Positions 18,435 through 27,886 of a stretch of 64,000 bases of DNA are shown piece after piece. The stretch is from Nostoc piscinale CENA21 (lineage in GTDB: Bacteria; Cyanobacteriota; Cyanobacteriia; Cyanobacteriales; Nostocaceae): the NCBI RefSeq assembly GCF_001298445.1, contig NZ_CP012036.1:605267-669266 (forward strand). The letters run 5' to 3'. Under the pieces are notes generated by a model. The model was given only the letters and a program-made list of their open reading frames with translations, was not told the DNA's origin and made no database searches. A program made the translations under genes and the position numbers. How positions within the stretch are numbered: position 1 is the stretch's first letter; each line of letters starts with the position of its first letter.

Positions 18435-19358
18435 TTAGGAAGGGCTTTTCTGAGCTTCTTTTTGAGCAGCTTCACTATACTTCCTATATAGTTCAGTACG
18501 AATCTGCGCTTCTCGATAGCGAGTGTGATTTGGTGGTACTGCGGCCATTAAATCAGATGCACGTTGCCATTTAGCAGCTAAATCTAACCACTGTATTGAA
18601 GTTGTAGCTGTTTTGCCATTAATGGTAGCTTGATTGGCAATTCGCACGGCTGAACCAAAAGGATCATTGACTTCTTCAGGATCGCCAAGATTATTTTGAG
18701 CGTTGTTAACTCGTGCTGCTGGTTTGTTTTCTTTGGGGTTGGCTGTAGTAACAGGCTTAGTGGTTTCTAATTGAACTAAGATTTTTAGTCTATCACCCAA
18801 CTGAGCGTATACAAACCAACCCAATAACAACAGAAAGCCCAGACTTACAACTGTTGGGATTCTGGTTTTGGGTAAATATCGATATTTATTTCGGTTGATG
18901 AGTACAGAATTACGCGAAGATTGAGTTTTGAGCAGAGTTGATTGTGTTAGGTGAGTTGTAGCTTGGGCGAAGTCTTGAATTAGCTGCTTAACTATATGGG
19001 GTTGCGCTAAAGTAATTTCCTGTGACCAGAGTAATTGATTTCCGGGGTCGAGAGAAATTTCTTTGAGCCAAAGTAGCTGTTCTTCCCTAACAATGCGGCT
19101 ATTAATATTGACTCTGTGAATATTACGTGGTGCGATCGCTTCCAGAATTTTCTGGATTTGTTCTACTAGTGTTGATTGTTCCAGTTGCTCTATTTTAGAT
19201 GCCTCACACAGAAGTTGTAAGACTCCATCAGCGAAAATAGCTCTAGTTCTGACACCAGAGTCGGCTAACTTTTCGTTTAACAATTGAATGATTGCAGCAA
19301 CACTACCCTGGTGAGCTTGCCAAGCAATATCATTTATCCGATCTACCATTTCTAGCAT
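18435..19358 (-). CDS. membrane-anchored cyanobacterial protein, unknown function
   Basis: Protein of 307 residues. The N-terminal about 150 residues form a soluble alpha/beta domain with the motif VAAIIQLLNEKLADSGVRTRA followed by a second, similar-looking unit, a pattern seen in cyanobacterial proteins of unknown role. A single membrane helix lies at about 168-188 (VVSLGFLLLLGWFVYAQLG). The C-terminal about 115 residues are Asn/Lys-rich and then helical (QWLDLAAKWQRASDLMAAV). No enzyme motif is seen. The long upstream spacer and downstream terminator make it monocistronic. Confidence 0.6.
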   Translation of the reverse strand: MLEMVDRINDIAWQAHQGSVAAIIQLLNEKLADSGVRTRAIFADGVLQLLCEASKIEQLEQSTLVEQIQKILEAIAPRNIHRVNINSRIVREEQLLWLKEISLDPGNQLLWSQEITLAQPHIVKQLIQDFAQATTHLTQSTLLKTQSSRNSVLINRNKYRYLPKTRIPTVVSLGFLLLLGWFVYAQLGDRLKILVQLETTKPVTTANPKENKPAARVNNAQNNLGDPEEVNDPFGSAVRIANQATINGKTATTSIQWLDLAAKWQRASDLMAAVPPNHTRYREAQIRTELYRKYSEAAQKEAQKSPS

Positions 19359-20125
19359 TTGAGTTTTCGTGATAGCTTTTTAACCCTGATTTATGACCAG
19401 ACGGGGATACTAAGGCTACGGTTCTAGGGAACTTGAGCTTGTCTTTAGATTTTATGAGTAAAAAGACAAGTTGCCAAATAAAATCTTTAAAATTGGAATC
19501 CTTCTACTTTGGATAAGAAAAATCTAATAATATCAGTCAGTGTACCCCTATTCTGAGTAAGTGATTAATTATGAAGTTATAAACATCACTTCTGTAGTAT
19601 AAAGTTCTGTCCGTCTAAATAGTATCAGGATCAATACTTAGCCATCTCTACTTTTCTAGTAATTTTTCTACCTAAATCTCCGGTACCGGTTTGATTATTA
19701 TTGAGTTTCGGCACTACTCCTGCTATTTTTTCAGTAATTCAGTAGCGTTTTTTTCTGTACCTGCTCAATCAACCCTAATTGATCATTCCTTTACTTACCA
19801 AGATAAATGCAAGGGTTCATACTGAATTAATATGATTATCTTATACACTTAGTGCTTATTCACCGTTTCCAGACTGCACAGCACAGGAAATTTTAGAAAC
19901 CACACCGGAACTATATAAGTCACCAATAAAGAACCGATTAAAAATTGCTGGAACCCTGAATGAGAGGAATTTATTTATTTCAGCCTTTTTATATTAGTAC
20001 AGGAAGGCGTAAATAGAGCAACCATACTAAATCCAGTGAAAAGCCTATTTGATAAGCTTTTTGACCGTTAACTTTTTATTTTTGACTTCACGGCTGTACT
20101 AGTCTCTTTTCTGAAATGATGGTTT
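19359..20125. other. intergenic region, nothing recognised
   Basis: About 770 bases of AT-rich sequence without an ORF, RNA gene or strong hairpin that I can support. It contains the promoter region of the minus-strand gene before it. Confidence 0.4.
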
Positions 20126-20287
20126 TTAGGGTGATTTCTCTTTTTTGTCAGAAAACTCTGTGCAATTTTTAGCTTCATCAGTCAGCACAATAGAAGGTTG
20201 TACTGCACATTTAAGATAATGATTATTAGAATAAAATCGACAATTCTTGCAAGGAACTTGATGCAAGTTATTGACGCTGAATACCAT
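20126..20287 (-). CDS. small four-cysteine protein
   Basis: Protein of 53 residues from ATG 20287 (MVFSVNNLHQVPCKNCRFYS). Cys residues occur as CKNC and then two single Cys (LKCAVQ, KNCTEF), suggesting a metal-binding or Fe-S mini-domain. This small protein is of a kind conserved in filamentous cyanobacteria; function unknown. The open frame to 20326 adds residues that overlap the upstream gene region and is less likely. It follows the next small gene (20292-20492) by 4 bases, so the two form an operon. Confidence 0.65.
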   Translation of the reverse strand: MVFSVNNLHQVPCKNCRFYSNNHYLKCAVQPSIVLTDEAKNCTEFSDKKEKSP

Positions 20288-20291
20288 TTTA

Positions 20292-20492
20292 TTATCTAGA
20301 AATCTCTTGATTTTTCTTAATATCAAGAAAAAAAATTACCCAACCAAACAGCAGACCGATAGGACTTAAGTATAATGTTGCAGCCGGAACATTTAAGTTT
20401 TGAGATTGTGTTTTCTCGGTTTGATAATCACGGCGGCTTAAATAAGCATTATGGATTTCTATTGTTTTTTTTACTTCTGTTTTGGTAAGCAT
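20292..20492 (-). CDS. small single-helix membrane protein
   Basis: Protein of 66 residues with a polar N-terminal half (TEVKKTIEIHNAYLSRRDYQ) and one membrane helix near the C-terminus (LYLSPIGLLFGWVIFFLDI). Immediately upstream of the four-Cys protein gene, with 4 bases between them. No family is recognised with certainty. The two may work together at the membrane; this is context only. Confidence 0.5.
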   Translation of the reverse strand: MLTKTEVKKTIEIHNAYLSRRDYQTEKTQSQNLNVPAATLYLSPIGLLFGWVIFFLDIKKNQEISR

Positions 20493-21056
20493 AATCTGAG
20501 TATATATATTGGTACTATTTTGAAATTTTTTGAAATTTCATTTCTTAGACTTCTGAATTTATTGCCTATATACACCATAATTACCTATGTAACTCAACAG
20601 GAGTCAGAATTCAGTATAAATTCTTTACGATGCTGTAGATGAATAAATTGGTTTAAGACACAGCTAAATTTAAAATTTAGCTGTCTACAATTAGTGGAGT
20701 ATTCAGAGTCGGCACTAATGGATTCTGACTTCTGAGTTCTTCTGCAAACATATATAAATATTCTATGAGACAACTTGTGATACTAGGCCTCTTTTTTAAG
20801 ACTCTAATTATATATTTAGCGGAAGAAAAATCCTCATGTCTCTGCCGAGAGTTTTGATTATTGTTAATGGATATATGTCAAAAGAAATAAGCTCATTGTT
20901 TAGGTTACTATAAACAAATTTATGTAAAAAATGTAAAATATTTTTTTGTTTAGATTTAGATTTTTAATATTTTATTAATTTATTTAAACTGATGGTTGAA
21001 AAGCCATAAAAAAAAGGTGGTTTTACCCACCTAACTGTCTTACTCTCCAGAAAAAC
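20493..21056. other. intergenic region with a minus-strand terminator
   Basis: AT-rich spacer. It holds heptamer-type repeat traces (CAGGAGTCAGAATTCAG at 20599; GATTCTGACTTCTGAGTTCTTC at 20722) and the terminator of the next minus-strand gene (21007-21032). No gene is supported. Confidence 0.5.
21007..21032 (-). terminator. intrinsic terminator, minus strand
   Basis: On the minus strand AGGTGG-GTAAAA-CCACCT is followed by eight T. It lies 25 bases after the stop of the 173-residue protein gene. Confidence 0.8.
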
Positions 21057-21578
21057 TTATTTATGGTTGCCTAACCATTTAGCAGCTGCAATACCTATAA
21101 TTGCTGCAACCACAGGGTTACTCAGGAATTTAAGAATACCTGGTTGCTCTGCTAGGACTTCGCGGAAAATATCTGGATGGTTATGATAAGCAAAAGAAGC
21201 AAGTCTGCTGACATCATCAGCACTCATCCGGTTCGGGTGGTGAGTAGAAAGGCCTAGCTGTTGTTCTAAATGGCGCTCATCCAAACCTCTACCTTTCAAA
21301 TGTTTGAAAAAGGCGCGGGCAACATCATCTCTTTCATTTGGTTTAATTTGAGCGATCGCCTTTTGTAATTCTGGCTCCATTTGGCTGCTAGGAATGCGCT
21401 CTGGATGAAGAGAACGACCAAATAATTGACGACGCTGATCTGTAGTTGTGCGTTGAGCGAAATCGTCAAAATTATCGTATTGAGTAGCTGCATTAGTTGA
21501 GGGATCATCTAATGATTCCACATCACCTTGAGCTAAATCTTGCATGATTTGTCTTCTGTATTCTTCGCTGGTTGACAC
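21057..21578 (-). CDS. unknown soluble protein with hydrophobic C-terminus
   Basis: Protein of 173 residues. The middle region (PELQKAIAQIKPNERDDVARAFFKHLKGRG) looks like a helical bundle; the C-terminus has a short hydrophobic helix (NPVVAAIIGIAAAKWLG) which may associate with membrane. No characterised family is recognised. ATG 21578 has AAGGAGATAAAAAAG upstream, a clear ribosome site. It is the last of a same-strand group with a lipoprotein and a CsbD-type protein, so a stress-related role is possible but only by association. Confidence 0.6.
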   Translation of the reverse strand: MSTSEEYRRQIMQDLAQGDVESLDDPSTNAATQYDNFDDFAQRTTTDQRRQLFGRSLHPERIPSSQMEPELQKAIAQIKPNERDDVARAFFKHLKGRGLDERHLEQQLGLSTHHPNRMSADDVSRLASFAYHNHPDIFREVLAEQPGILKFLSNPVVAAIIGIAAAKWLGNHK

Positions 21579-21666
21579 TTTTTTATCTCCTTATTCAAAA
21601 TCAAGTTCCGAATTTTCTCTGCAAAATTCTGGAATTGTTAGGTTTCAATTCAATCAACAACCCTAA

Positions 21667-22107
21667 TTAGCTATACTTCACTTGATTAGTCTGGACATCG
21701 TATTGAGTCGTCAAAATTAACTTTTTGTCAGGGCCGTAAACCAAAACAGTTAAATCTTGATTCGGGAAATTTTTCCGAAAGCCTTGAACCAAAGACTTCG
21801 CTAAAGGTCGAACTTCATTAGGACGAACTTCACGAGCAATTACAACACCTAATTTGTTGTTATCTCTCACATAAGCGTCTTTGATTAAACCTCTAGAAGT
21901 TTGCACTACCCAGTCACCAAAAGTTTGACCACCAGGAGTATTACCTCTTTCTAGTTCGCTGTAAGTGACATCTCTTCCAATTACAGGCGGATTTGTTGTG
22001 CGGTCAGCTTGGCTGACTGTAGCGCCACCACAGGCGGTAGTTAAGGTTAAAATTACAATTAAAATACCTGCGATCGCAGTTTTGCGAATCTGCTCCAGCG
22101 ATATCAT
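21667..22107 (-). CDS. putative lipoprotein
   Basis: Exported protein of 146 residues with a lipoprotein signal: hydrophobic helix (AIAGILIVILTLTTAC) and lipobox LTTAC with Cys26. The mature part contains a compact alpha/beta domain (about residues 70-140: VQTSRGLIKDAYVRDNNKLG, then LVQGFRKNFPNQDLTVLVYG). No family name is recognised. It lies between the CsbD-type gene and the 173-residue protein gene on the same strand. Confidence 0.7.
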   Translation of the reverse strand: MISLEQIRKTAIAGILIVILTLTTACGGATVSQADRTTNPPVIGRDVTYSELERGNTPGGQTFGDWVVQTSRGLIKDAYVRDNNKLGVVIAREVRPNEVRPLAKSLVQGFRKNFPNQDLTVLVYGPDKKLILTTQYDVQTNQVKYS

Positions 22108-22153
22108 TATTTCACTCCCAAAATAAACCTTTTAAATAAGTCAAATTACTTGT

Positions 22154-22166
22154 ATAGGACTTACGC
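22154..22166. repeat. solo end of a TAGGACTTACGCA element
   Basis: TAGGACTTACGCA matches the terminus of the MITE-like element at 60289-60407. The opposite end is not found nearby, so this copy is truncated or very diverged. Confidence 0.45.
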
Positions 22167-22288
22167 ATCAAAATTGTGTATGGAGATTTGATGGAGGTAG
22201 GAAAGGGTATAAGGTATAAGGATTTTGGATACACCTCTACACTCTTTTACCCTTACCATCTTTTGTTAATTGCTAACTAAAATTAGTT

Positions 22289-22471
22289 CTAGTCAAGCTT
22301 TCTTTTAACAGAATCTTTGATATCTTCCATACCTTGACGTACTTCACTTTCGGCTTGCTTTGCTTTACCTTCAGCTTTATCTTCAGGGTCGCCAGTCACA
22401 TTACCTAGTGCTTCTTGAGCTTTACCTTCAATATTCTTAGCAGTAGCTTTTGCGCGATCTTCTAAGCTCAT
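22289..22471 (-). CDS. CsbD family stress protein
   Basis: Protein of 60 residues, highly charged and Ala/Lys/Glu-rich, with the CsbD pattern (KNIEGKAQEALGNVTGDPED, then KAEGKAKQAESEVRQ). CsbD family members are induced by general stress in many bacteria; the molecular role is unclear. ATG 22471 is preceded by GGAGAGT. The lipoprotein and 173-residue protein genes follow on the same strand after about 180 bases. Confidence 0.9.
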   Translation of the reverse strand: MSLEDRAKATAKNIEGKAQEALGNVTGDPEDKAEGKAKQAESEVRQGMEDIKDSVKRKLD

Positions 22472-22659
22472 TTTACTCTCCTAATCTTATATAAATTCCG
22501 ATTCAAAGTTGTGAATTAACTTTGAATTTCTTGGTGATTACTCTTACAAATTAGCTTTATAGTTTAGCTCCAGCCTTCCGCCACAGGATATATTATTGGT
22601 CTATATAAAAAGAGAGAGAATCAAAATAATCTAGATATAATGGGAAATAGTAAATAAAT

Positions 22660-22684
22660 CCCCGACTTCTTTAAGAAGTCGGGG
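22660..22684. repeat. dispersed palindrome CCCCGACTTCTT..
   Basis: CCCCGACTTCTT and AAGAAGTCGGGG form a 12-bp stem with almost no loop. It is one of four related copies in this window, located in spacers between genes. Confidence 0.7.
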
Positions 22685-22761
22685 GTATGAAATCAATGAA
22701 CATTGTAATTAGGTGATCTAGATAATTAGATAAATCGAGATTTTTATCCGATTAAATAATT

Positions 22762-22790
22762 AAAAAACCCGCTCTCGTGAAGAGTTCGGG
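22762..22790 (-). terminator. intrinsic terminator, minus strand
   Basis: On the minus strand CCCGAACTCTTCACGAGAGCGGG is followed by TTTTTTA. It lies about 35 bases after the stop of the repeat protein gene. Confidence 0.75.
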
Positions 22791-22822
22791 CTGAATGAAA
22801 TAAGTGAAGAGGTTTTTGTAGT

Positions 22823-23284
22823 CTAGTCGATAAAACCCATAAGAATTTCGGAATCGTCAATAGTGTTAGAAGCTACTGGACGGTTCCCCATAACAGAATA
22901 GCTGCTAGAAATTACCAAGGCGCTAGAAGCTATGGGACGCAAACCAGAGAGGTTGATGCTATCAACAACTTTGATAGTGTTAGCAGCAATGGGACGAATA
23001 CCCATCACGTTGATAGTCTCTACTACTTCTAAATTACTAGCAGAAATGGGACGTATACCTGCAATTGAGACTGTTTCTGCTACTTGTAAATCGCTACCAG
23101 CAATCGGACGAACTCCAGCAATGGCTAGGGTTCCAGGCTTATCGGATTTTTCTGTATCTTGAGTGGTTTGATCGTTATTCACAGTTTGACCTTGATTGTT
23201 TTCAACTTCCACCGTTGTTTCCCCCTTGAGCTTGGCACGTCTTTGGCGAGGACTAGCTGCTTTGCCCGTGCTGCTGATGCTCAT
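22823..23284 (-). CDS. GxRPIA 19-residue repeat protein
   Basis: Protein of 153 residues. The first 50 residues are basic then polar (RQRRAKLKGE, Gln/Asn/Thr-rich). From about residue 54 come five units of 19 residues with the consensus GxRPIAxSxLxVxxxxxxx (GVRPIAGSDLQ, GIRPISASNLE, GIRPIAANTIK, GLRPIASSALV, GNRPVASNTID). The alternating hydrophobic pattern suggests a beta-strand repeat. No signal peptide or membrane helix is seen. Start ATG has AGAGGTAGAG upstream. I do not recognise a characterised family; function unknown. Confidence 0.75.
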   Translation of the reverse strand: MSISSTGKAASPRQRRAKLKGETTVEVENNQGQTVNNDQTTQDTEKSDKPGTLAIAGVRPIAGSDLQVAETVSIAGIRPISASNLEVVETINVMGIRPIAANTIKVVDSINLSGLRPIASSALVISSSYSVMGNRPVASNTIDDSEILMGFID

Positions 23285-23533
23285 AAACTCTACCTCTGGT
23301 TTCTTAAATGAACTTTACAATATTTGAGGAAAAATTAGATTTTTTCCCATATATCAAAGTTTACCCTTAAAAAACCTTGCACATGTATAATTATCTTCAA
23401 AACTTACACATAAGTAAATTTAAAGTATCAATTTTTGTAAAGTAATATTGCTGTTAATTCATTTAAGTTCTGTAGGGCAACAGGTACAGAGTTGTATCGT
23501 TACCATGAGAGAGGGTATTACTAGCAGAACTGT

Positions 23534-25531
23534 ATGACAGAATTTTGTCTTCAAGCTCCCTTTGCACCTACAGGCGATCAACCACAAGCGATCGCACAAC
23601 TTGTTTCCAGTATCCAATCGGGTAATCGTTACCAAACCTTACTGGGAGCTACAGGCACCGGCAAAACCTTTACAGTAGCAGCAGTAATTGAGAAAATCGG
23701 TAAACCAACCTTAGTTTTGGCACATAACAAAACTTTAGCTGCACAACTGTGTAATGAGTTACGTGAGTTCTTTCCCAAAAATGCAGTCGAGTATTTTGTC
23801 AGCTACTACGATTACTATCAACCAGAAGCTTATATTCCTGTAACAGACACTTATATTGAAAAAACAGCTGCGATTAATGATGAAATTGATATGTTGCGTC
23901 ACTCAGCGACGCGATCGCTGTTTGAACGTCGAGATGTCATCGTCGTTGCATCTATTAGCTGTATCTACGGTTTAGGAATTCCCGCCGAATATTTAAAAGC
24001 AGCCATACCCTTAAAAATTGGGATGGAAGTTAATCAACGGGAAGTTTTGCGCGATTTAGCCTCAGTACAATATAGCCGCAACGATTTAGAAATGGGTCGG
24101 GGACGTTTTCGCGTCCGGGGTGATGTTTTAGAAATCGGCCCAGCCTACGAAGACCGAATTATTCGTGTAGAATTTTTTGGTGATGAAATTGATGCAATTC
24201 GTTATATTGACCCTGTAACAGGCGAAATTATTAATAGTTTGGATGCTGTTAATATCTACCCAGCGCGGCACTTTGTTACCCCAGAAGAACGCTTAGAAAT
24301 TGCTTGCGAAGACATTGCCTTTGAGCTAAAACAGCGCAAACAAGAACTAGAAACAACAGGCAAATTATTAGAAGCACAACGTATAGATCAGCGTACTCGT
24401 TACGACTTAGAAATGTTGCGCGAAGTTGGGTATTGTAACGGCGTAGAAAACTATTCCCGTCACCTTGCAGGTCGACAAGCAGGCGAACCACCAGAATGTT
24501 TAATTGATTATTTCCCGAAAGATTGGCTGTTAGTTATTGATGAATCTCATGTGACTGTGCCGCAAATTCGGGGCATGTATAACGGCGACCAAGCCAGGAA
24601 AAAAGTGTTAATTGAACATGGATTTCGTCTGCCTAGTGCCGCCGATAATCGTCCTTTAAAAGCTGATGAATTTTGGCAAAAAGTTAACCAGTGTATTTTT
24701 GTTTCGGCAACACCTGGAAATTGGGAATTAGAAGTTTCAGACCATCACATTGTTGAGCAAGTAATTCGCCCTACTGGTGTAATTGATCCAGAAATTTCAG
24801 TACGTCCCACCGAGGGGCAAATTGATGATTTGCTCGGAGAAATTAAAGACAGAGTTGACCTTCATGAAAGAACGCTAATTACAACATTAACTAAGCGGAT
24901 GGCGGAAGATTTGACCGAATATTTGCAAGACAATAGTATTCGCGTGCGGTATTTGCATTCTGAAATTAATTCTATTGAACGGATTGAAATTATTCAAGAT
25001 TTACGTGAAGGCAATTTTGATGTATTAGTTGGGGTAAACTTGCTGCGGGAAGGGTTAGACTTACCAGAAGTTTCCTTAGTGGCAATTTTAGATGCAGATA
25101 AAGAAGGTTTCTTACGTGCTGAACGTTCTTTAATTCAAACTATTGGTAGGGCTGCACGTCACATTCGCGGACAGGCAATTTTATATGCTGATAATTTAAC
25201 AGACAGCATGATTAAAGCCATTGAAGAAACTGAAAGAAGGCGGAACATTCAAACTGCATATAACCGGATACATGGAATTACACCACAACCCATTGTCAAA
25301 AAATCGAGTAATGCGATTTTGTCATTTTTAGAAGTATCGCGTCGATTAAATGCTACAGAACTAAAAGCTGTAGATGAACATATCAGTGAAATACCTTTAG
25401 AAGAGATTCCCGACTTAATTATTAAGTTAGAAGCCCAGATGAAAGATGCCGCCAAAAAACTAGAATTTGAAGAAGCGGCAAAATTGCGCGATCACATCAA
25501 ACATCTGCGAGATAAACTACTAGGTCATTAG
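23534..25531 (+). CDS. uvrB: excinuclease ABC subunit B
   Basis: Damage-recognition helicase-like subunit of nucleotide excision repair, loaded by UvrA and recruiting UvrC. The 665-residue protein has Walker A GATGTGKT at 38-45, the beta-hairpin region (YYDYYQPEAYIP), helicase motifs including DESH (VIDESHVTVPQ), the SATP motif, QTIGRAAR (motif VI) and the C-terminal UVR coiled-coil (EAQMKDAAKKLEFEEAAKLRD). Full length and intact. Monocistronic, convergent with the PBP gene. Confidence 0.98.
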   Translation: MTEFCLQAPFAPTGDQPQAIAQLVSSIQSGNRYQTLLGATGTGKTFTVAAVIEKIGKPTLVLAHNKTLAAQLCNELREFFPKNAVEYFVSYYDYYQPEAYIPVTDTYIEKTAAINDEIDMLRHSATRSLFERRDVIVVASISCIYGLGIPAEYLKAAIPLKIGMEVNQREVLRDLASVQYSRNDLEMGRGRFRVRGDVLEIGPAYEDRIIRVEFFGDEIDAIRYIDPVTGEIINSLDAVNIYPARHFVTPEERLEIACEDIAFELKQRKQELETTGKLLEAQRIDQRTRYDLEMLREVGYCNGVENYSRHLAGRQAGEPPECLIDYFPKDWLLVIDESHVTVPQIRGMYNGDQARKKVLIEHGFRLPSAADNRPLKADEFWQKVNQCIFVSATPGNWELEVSDHHIVEQVIRPTGVIDPEISVRPTEGQIDDLLGEIKDRVDLHERTLITTLTKRMAEDLTEYLQDNSIRVRYLHSEINSIERIEIIQDLREGNFDVLVGVNLLREGLDLPEVSLVAILDADKEGFLRAERSLIQTIGRAARHIRGQAILYADNLTDSMIKAIEETERRRNIQTAYNRIHGITPQPIVKKSSNAILSFLEVSRRLNATELKAVDEHISEIPLEEIPDLIIKLEAQMKDAAKKLEFEEAAKLRDHIKHLRDKLLGH

Positions 25532-25615
25532 GTGACAAAGTACTGGATTAAAAACTAGATAAATCAAGAACCATAGGTCATTTAACATTCTTACAAATGA
25601 CAAATGACCACTGAA

Positions 25616-27886
25616 TTACCTCGCAATTCTACCCATATACCTCCCCCACAGTTGAGCAGCTTGGGCGCTGCTACCGTAAGTGGGGGAATTATTATCATTG
25701 CCTAGCCAGATACCTGTGACCAATCGGCGGCTAGGAATAAACCCAATAAACCAAAGGTCAACGTTTTTATCAGTTGTCCCTGTTTTACCAGCTTCTCCCA
25801 AACCAATTGACGCACTCCGTCCTGTACCTCTTGTAACTACGCCTCGCATTAAGGTAGTCATTTCATCAGCTACTTCTGTAGACAGAACTCGCTTGTTAGC
25901 TTCACGGTTTTGGTCAAAAGAATAAATCACACGACAAGTTTTTAAATCTTTACGATCCTTGCAATCACCACTGTCGAGAATGCGGCTAATGGCGTGGGGA
26001 GGATTCCACACACCTTGATTCCCAATTGCACCAAAAGCCCCGGTCATTTCTAAAACATTCACCACACTTTGACCCAGTACCAAACCAGGAACCGGATCAA
26101 GTTGGGACTTTACCCCCAATTTTTGCGCCATAGCCACAACTTTATTTAAACCAACTTCGCGGGCGACTCGCAAAGCAATGGGGTTTTCTGACAGTGCCAA
26201 ACCTGTGGCAATATCTAAACTGACATCAGCGCCAGAACGGCAAGGTTTATAAGTAAAACCCTGCCAAGGCAAAGGAGCGCAAGAATAAGTTTTATATGGT
26301 GAAATTCCCTGTTGAATGGCTGCGGTGTAGGCAAAAATTTTAAAAGTAGAACCTGGTTGTCTTTTGGCTTGGACAGCACGATTAAATTGACTTTTGCGGT
26401 AATCAGTCCCGCCCACCATTGCCAAAATACTACCTGTTTTGGAATCTAAAGTAACGATCGCCCCTTGGGAAAAACGCAAGCTTGAACCTTCATTATTCAC
26501 AGAATTCCGCAATGAGGCTTCGGCTTGGGCTTGAATTGCCGGATCTAGTTGGGTTTCAATAATGTAGTTTCCTTCCCTAGCTGCACCTTCTCCTAAGATT
26601 GAGTCGAGTTCTTGAAAAACATAATTATAAAAATAAGGTGCAATAGTTTTGGCTTGCTGTTCGCACACTTTCGGGCTGACTTGCACTGTAGAACGTCTCG
26701 CTCGATTTGCATCTTCTTGGGAGATTTTGCCCATTTCCAACATCCGCTTAATTACACGGTTGCGGTAATCAGCAGCTTCTAGTTTATTGGGGCCGTCACC
26801 ACAAAAATCAAACGCATTGGGCGCAGGCAAAATACCCACTAAAGTTGCGGCTTCGGCTAAGGTGAGTTCTTTGGCTGACTTCTCAAAGTAATACTTAGCC
26901 GCATCTTCAAAACCTGAAGTATCTCCGCCCAAAAACACGCGATTTAAGTAAGTCAGCAAAATGTAGTCTTTGCTATAAAAAGTTTCTAACTTCAGCGCCA
27001 CAATGGCTTCACGCAATTTTCGTCCCAGGGAGTCTTGGGAACCAACGTAATCACGGAATAAACTCCGAGCGACCTGTTGGGTAACTGTACTCGCTCCTTG
27101 CTGTAAATCACCACTGCGGCTATTAATTAATACTGCGCGTAAAATCCCCAAGGGGTCTACGCCAACGTGCCAATAGTAACGGCTATCTTCTGAGGCGACT
27201 ACAGCATTAGCTAAATAAGGGCCAAAGTCTTGCAGGTTCTTCATATCTACGTGAGAAGTTGTTCGCGGTTCACGTAGAGGCGTTGAACCATCACGGGCAT
27301 AAACTATGACTGGGGCGCGAGTGGCTGTCGGTAAAGGTCGAACAGAAAACTTCAGCCATTCCACACCAATAACCAAGGCTAACAAAGCACTGGCACCACC
27401 AACTCCATATCCTGCCCAGGTTCCAGCTTTGACATACAATGGTGGTGGATCTACATATTGCAATCTGACTGATGCTGCTAGTTCTGGCGGCCCTAGAGTG
27501 ATGATATCGCCATGCCGCAGTTCTAAAGAAGTCAGCCGCCGTTTCCCCAGATAAATCCCATTGGTTGAGTTTTCATCTCGAATTACGAATACAGGTTTGC
27601 GTTGGGTAGAGTCCCGCGACAAAGACAGATGAATTTGGCTGACAACTGGGTTACGAACAACGATATCGCAAGATTTAGAACTTCTGCCTAGGATATAGCG
27701 ATCGCCCAACAATGGGTAGACCTCCGCCTTATCCGCCCCTGCATCCTGTACCCAAAGTTCCGGTACTCTAGCATTTGGCTTCAGCGCCAGCTTGGAAAAA
27801 TCGACCCTAGCTTGAATTGTATGTACGGCTTGAGTCAGTTGACCAAGTATAGTTTGTGGCTTTTGGGGAGGTTGGGGAGAATTCAT
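25616..27886 (-). CDS. class A penicillin-binding protein with N-terminal FHA domain
   Basis: Bifunctional peptidoglycan synthase of 756 residues. An FHA phosphothreonine-binding domain lies at about 60-130 (YILGRSSKSCDIVVRNP, then DENSTNGIYLGKRRL), then a membrane helix at about 155-177, then a GT51 glycosyltransferase domain (VVASEDSRYYWHVGVDPLG with the catalytic Glu) and a transpeptidase domain with SxxK in GSTFKIF, SEN in LALSENP and KTG in GKTGTTDKNVD. All catalytic motifs are intact. The FHA domain suggests recruitment or control by Ser/Thr kinases. FHA-PBP fusions occur in cyanobacteria. Confidence 0.93.
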   Translation of the reverse strand: MNSPQPPQKPQTILGQLTQAVHTIQARVDFSKLALKPNARVPELWVQDAGADKAEVYPLLGDRYILGRSSKSCDIVVRNPVVSQIHLSLSRDSTQRKPVFVIRDENSTNGIYLGKRRLTSLELRHGDIITLGPPELAASVRLQYVDPPPLYVKAGTWAGYGVGGASALLALVIGVEWLKFSVRPLPTATRAPVIVYARDGSTPLREPRTTSHVDMKNLQDFGPYLANAVVASEDSRYYWHVGVDPLGILRAVLINSRSGDLQQGASTVTQQVARSLFRDYVGSQDSLGRKLREAIVALKLETFYSKDYILLTYLNRVFLGGDTSGFEDAAKYYFEKSAKELTLAEAATLVGILPAPNAFDFCGDGPNKLEAADYRNRVIKRMLEMGKISQEDANRARRSTVQVSPKVCEQQAKTIAPYFYNYVFQELDSILGEGAAREGNYIIETQLDPAIQAQAEASLRNSVNNEGSSLRFSQGAIVTLDSKTGSILAMVGGTDYRKSQFNRAVQAKRQPGSTFKIFAYTAAIQQGISPYKTYSCAPLPWQGFTYKPCRSGADVSLDIATGLALSENPIALRVAREVGLNKVVAMAQKLGVKSQLDPVPGLVLGQSVVNVLEMTGAFGAIGNQGVWNPPHAISRILDSGDCKDRKDLKTCRVIYSFDQNREANKRVLSTEVADEMTTLMRGVVTRGTGRSASIGLGEAGKTGTTDKNVDLWFIGFIPSRRLVTGIWLGNDNNSPTYGSSAQAAQLWGRYMGRIAR

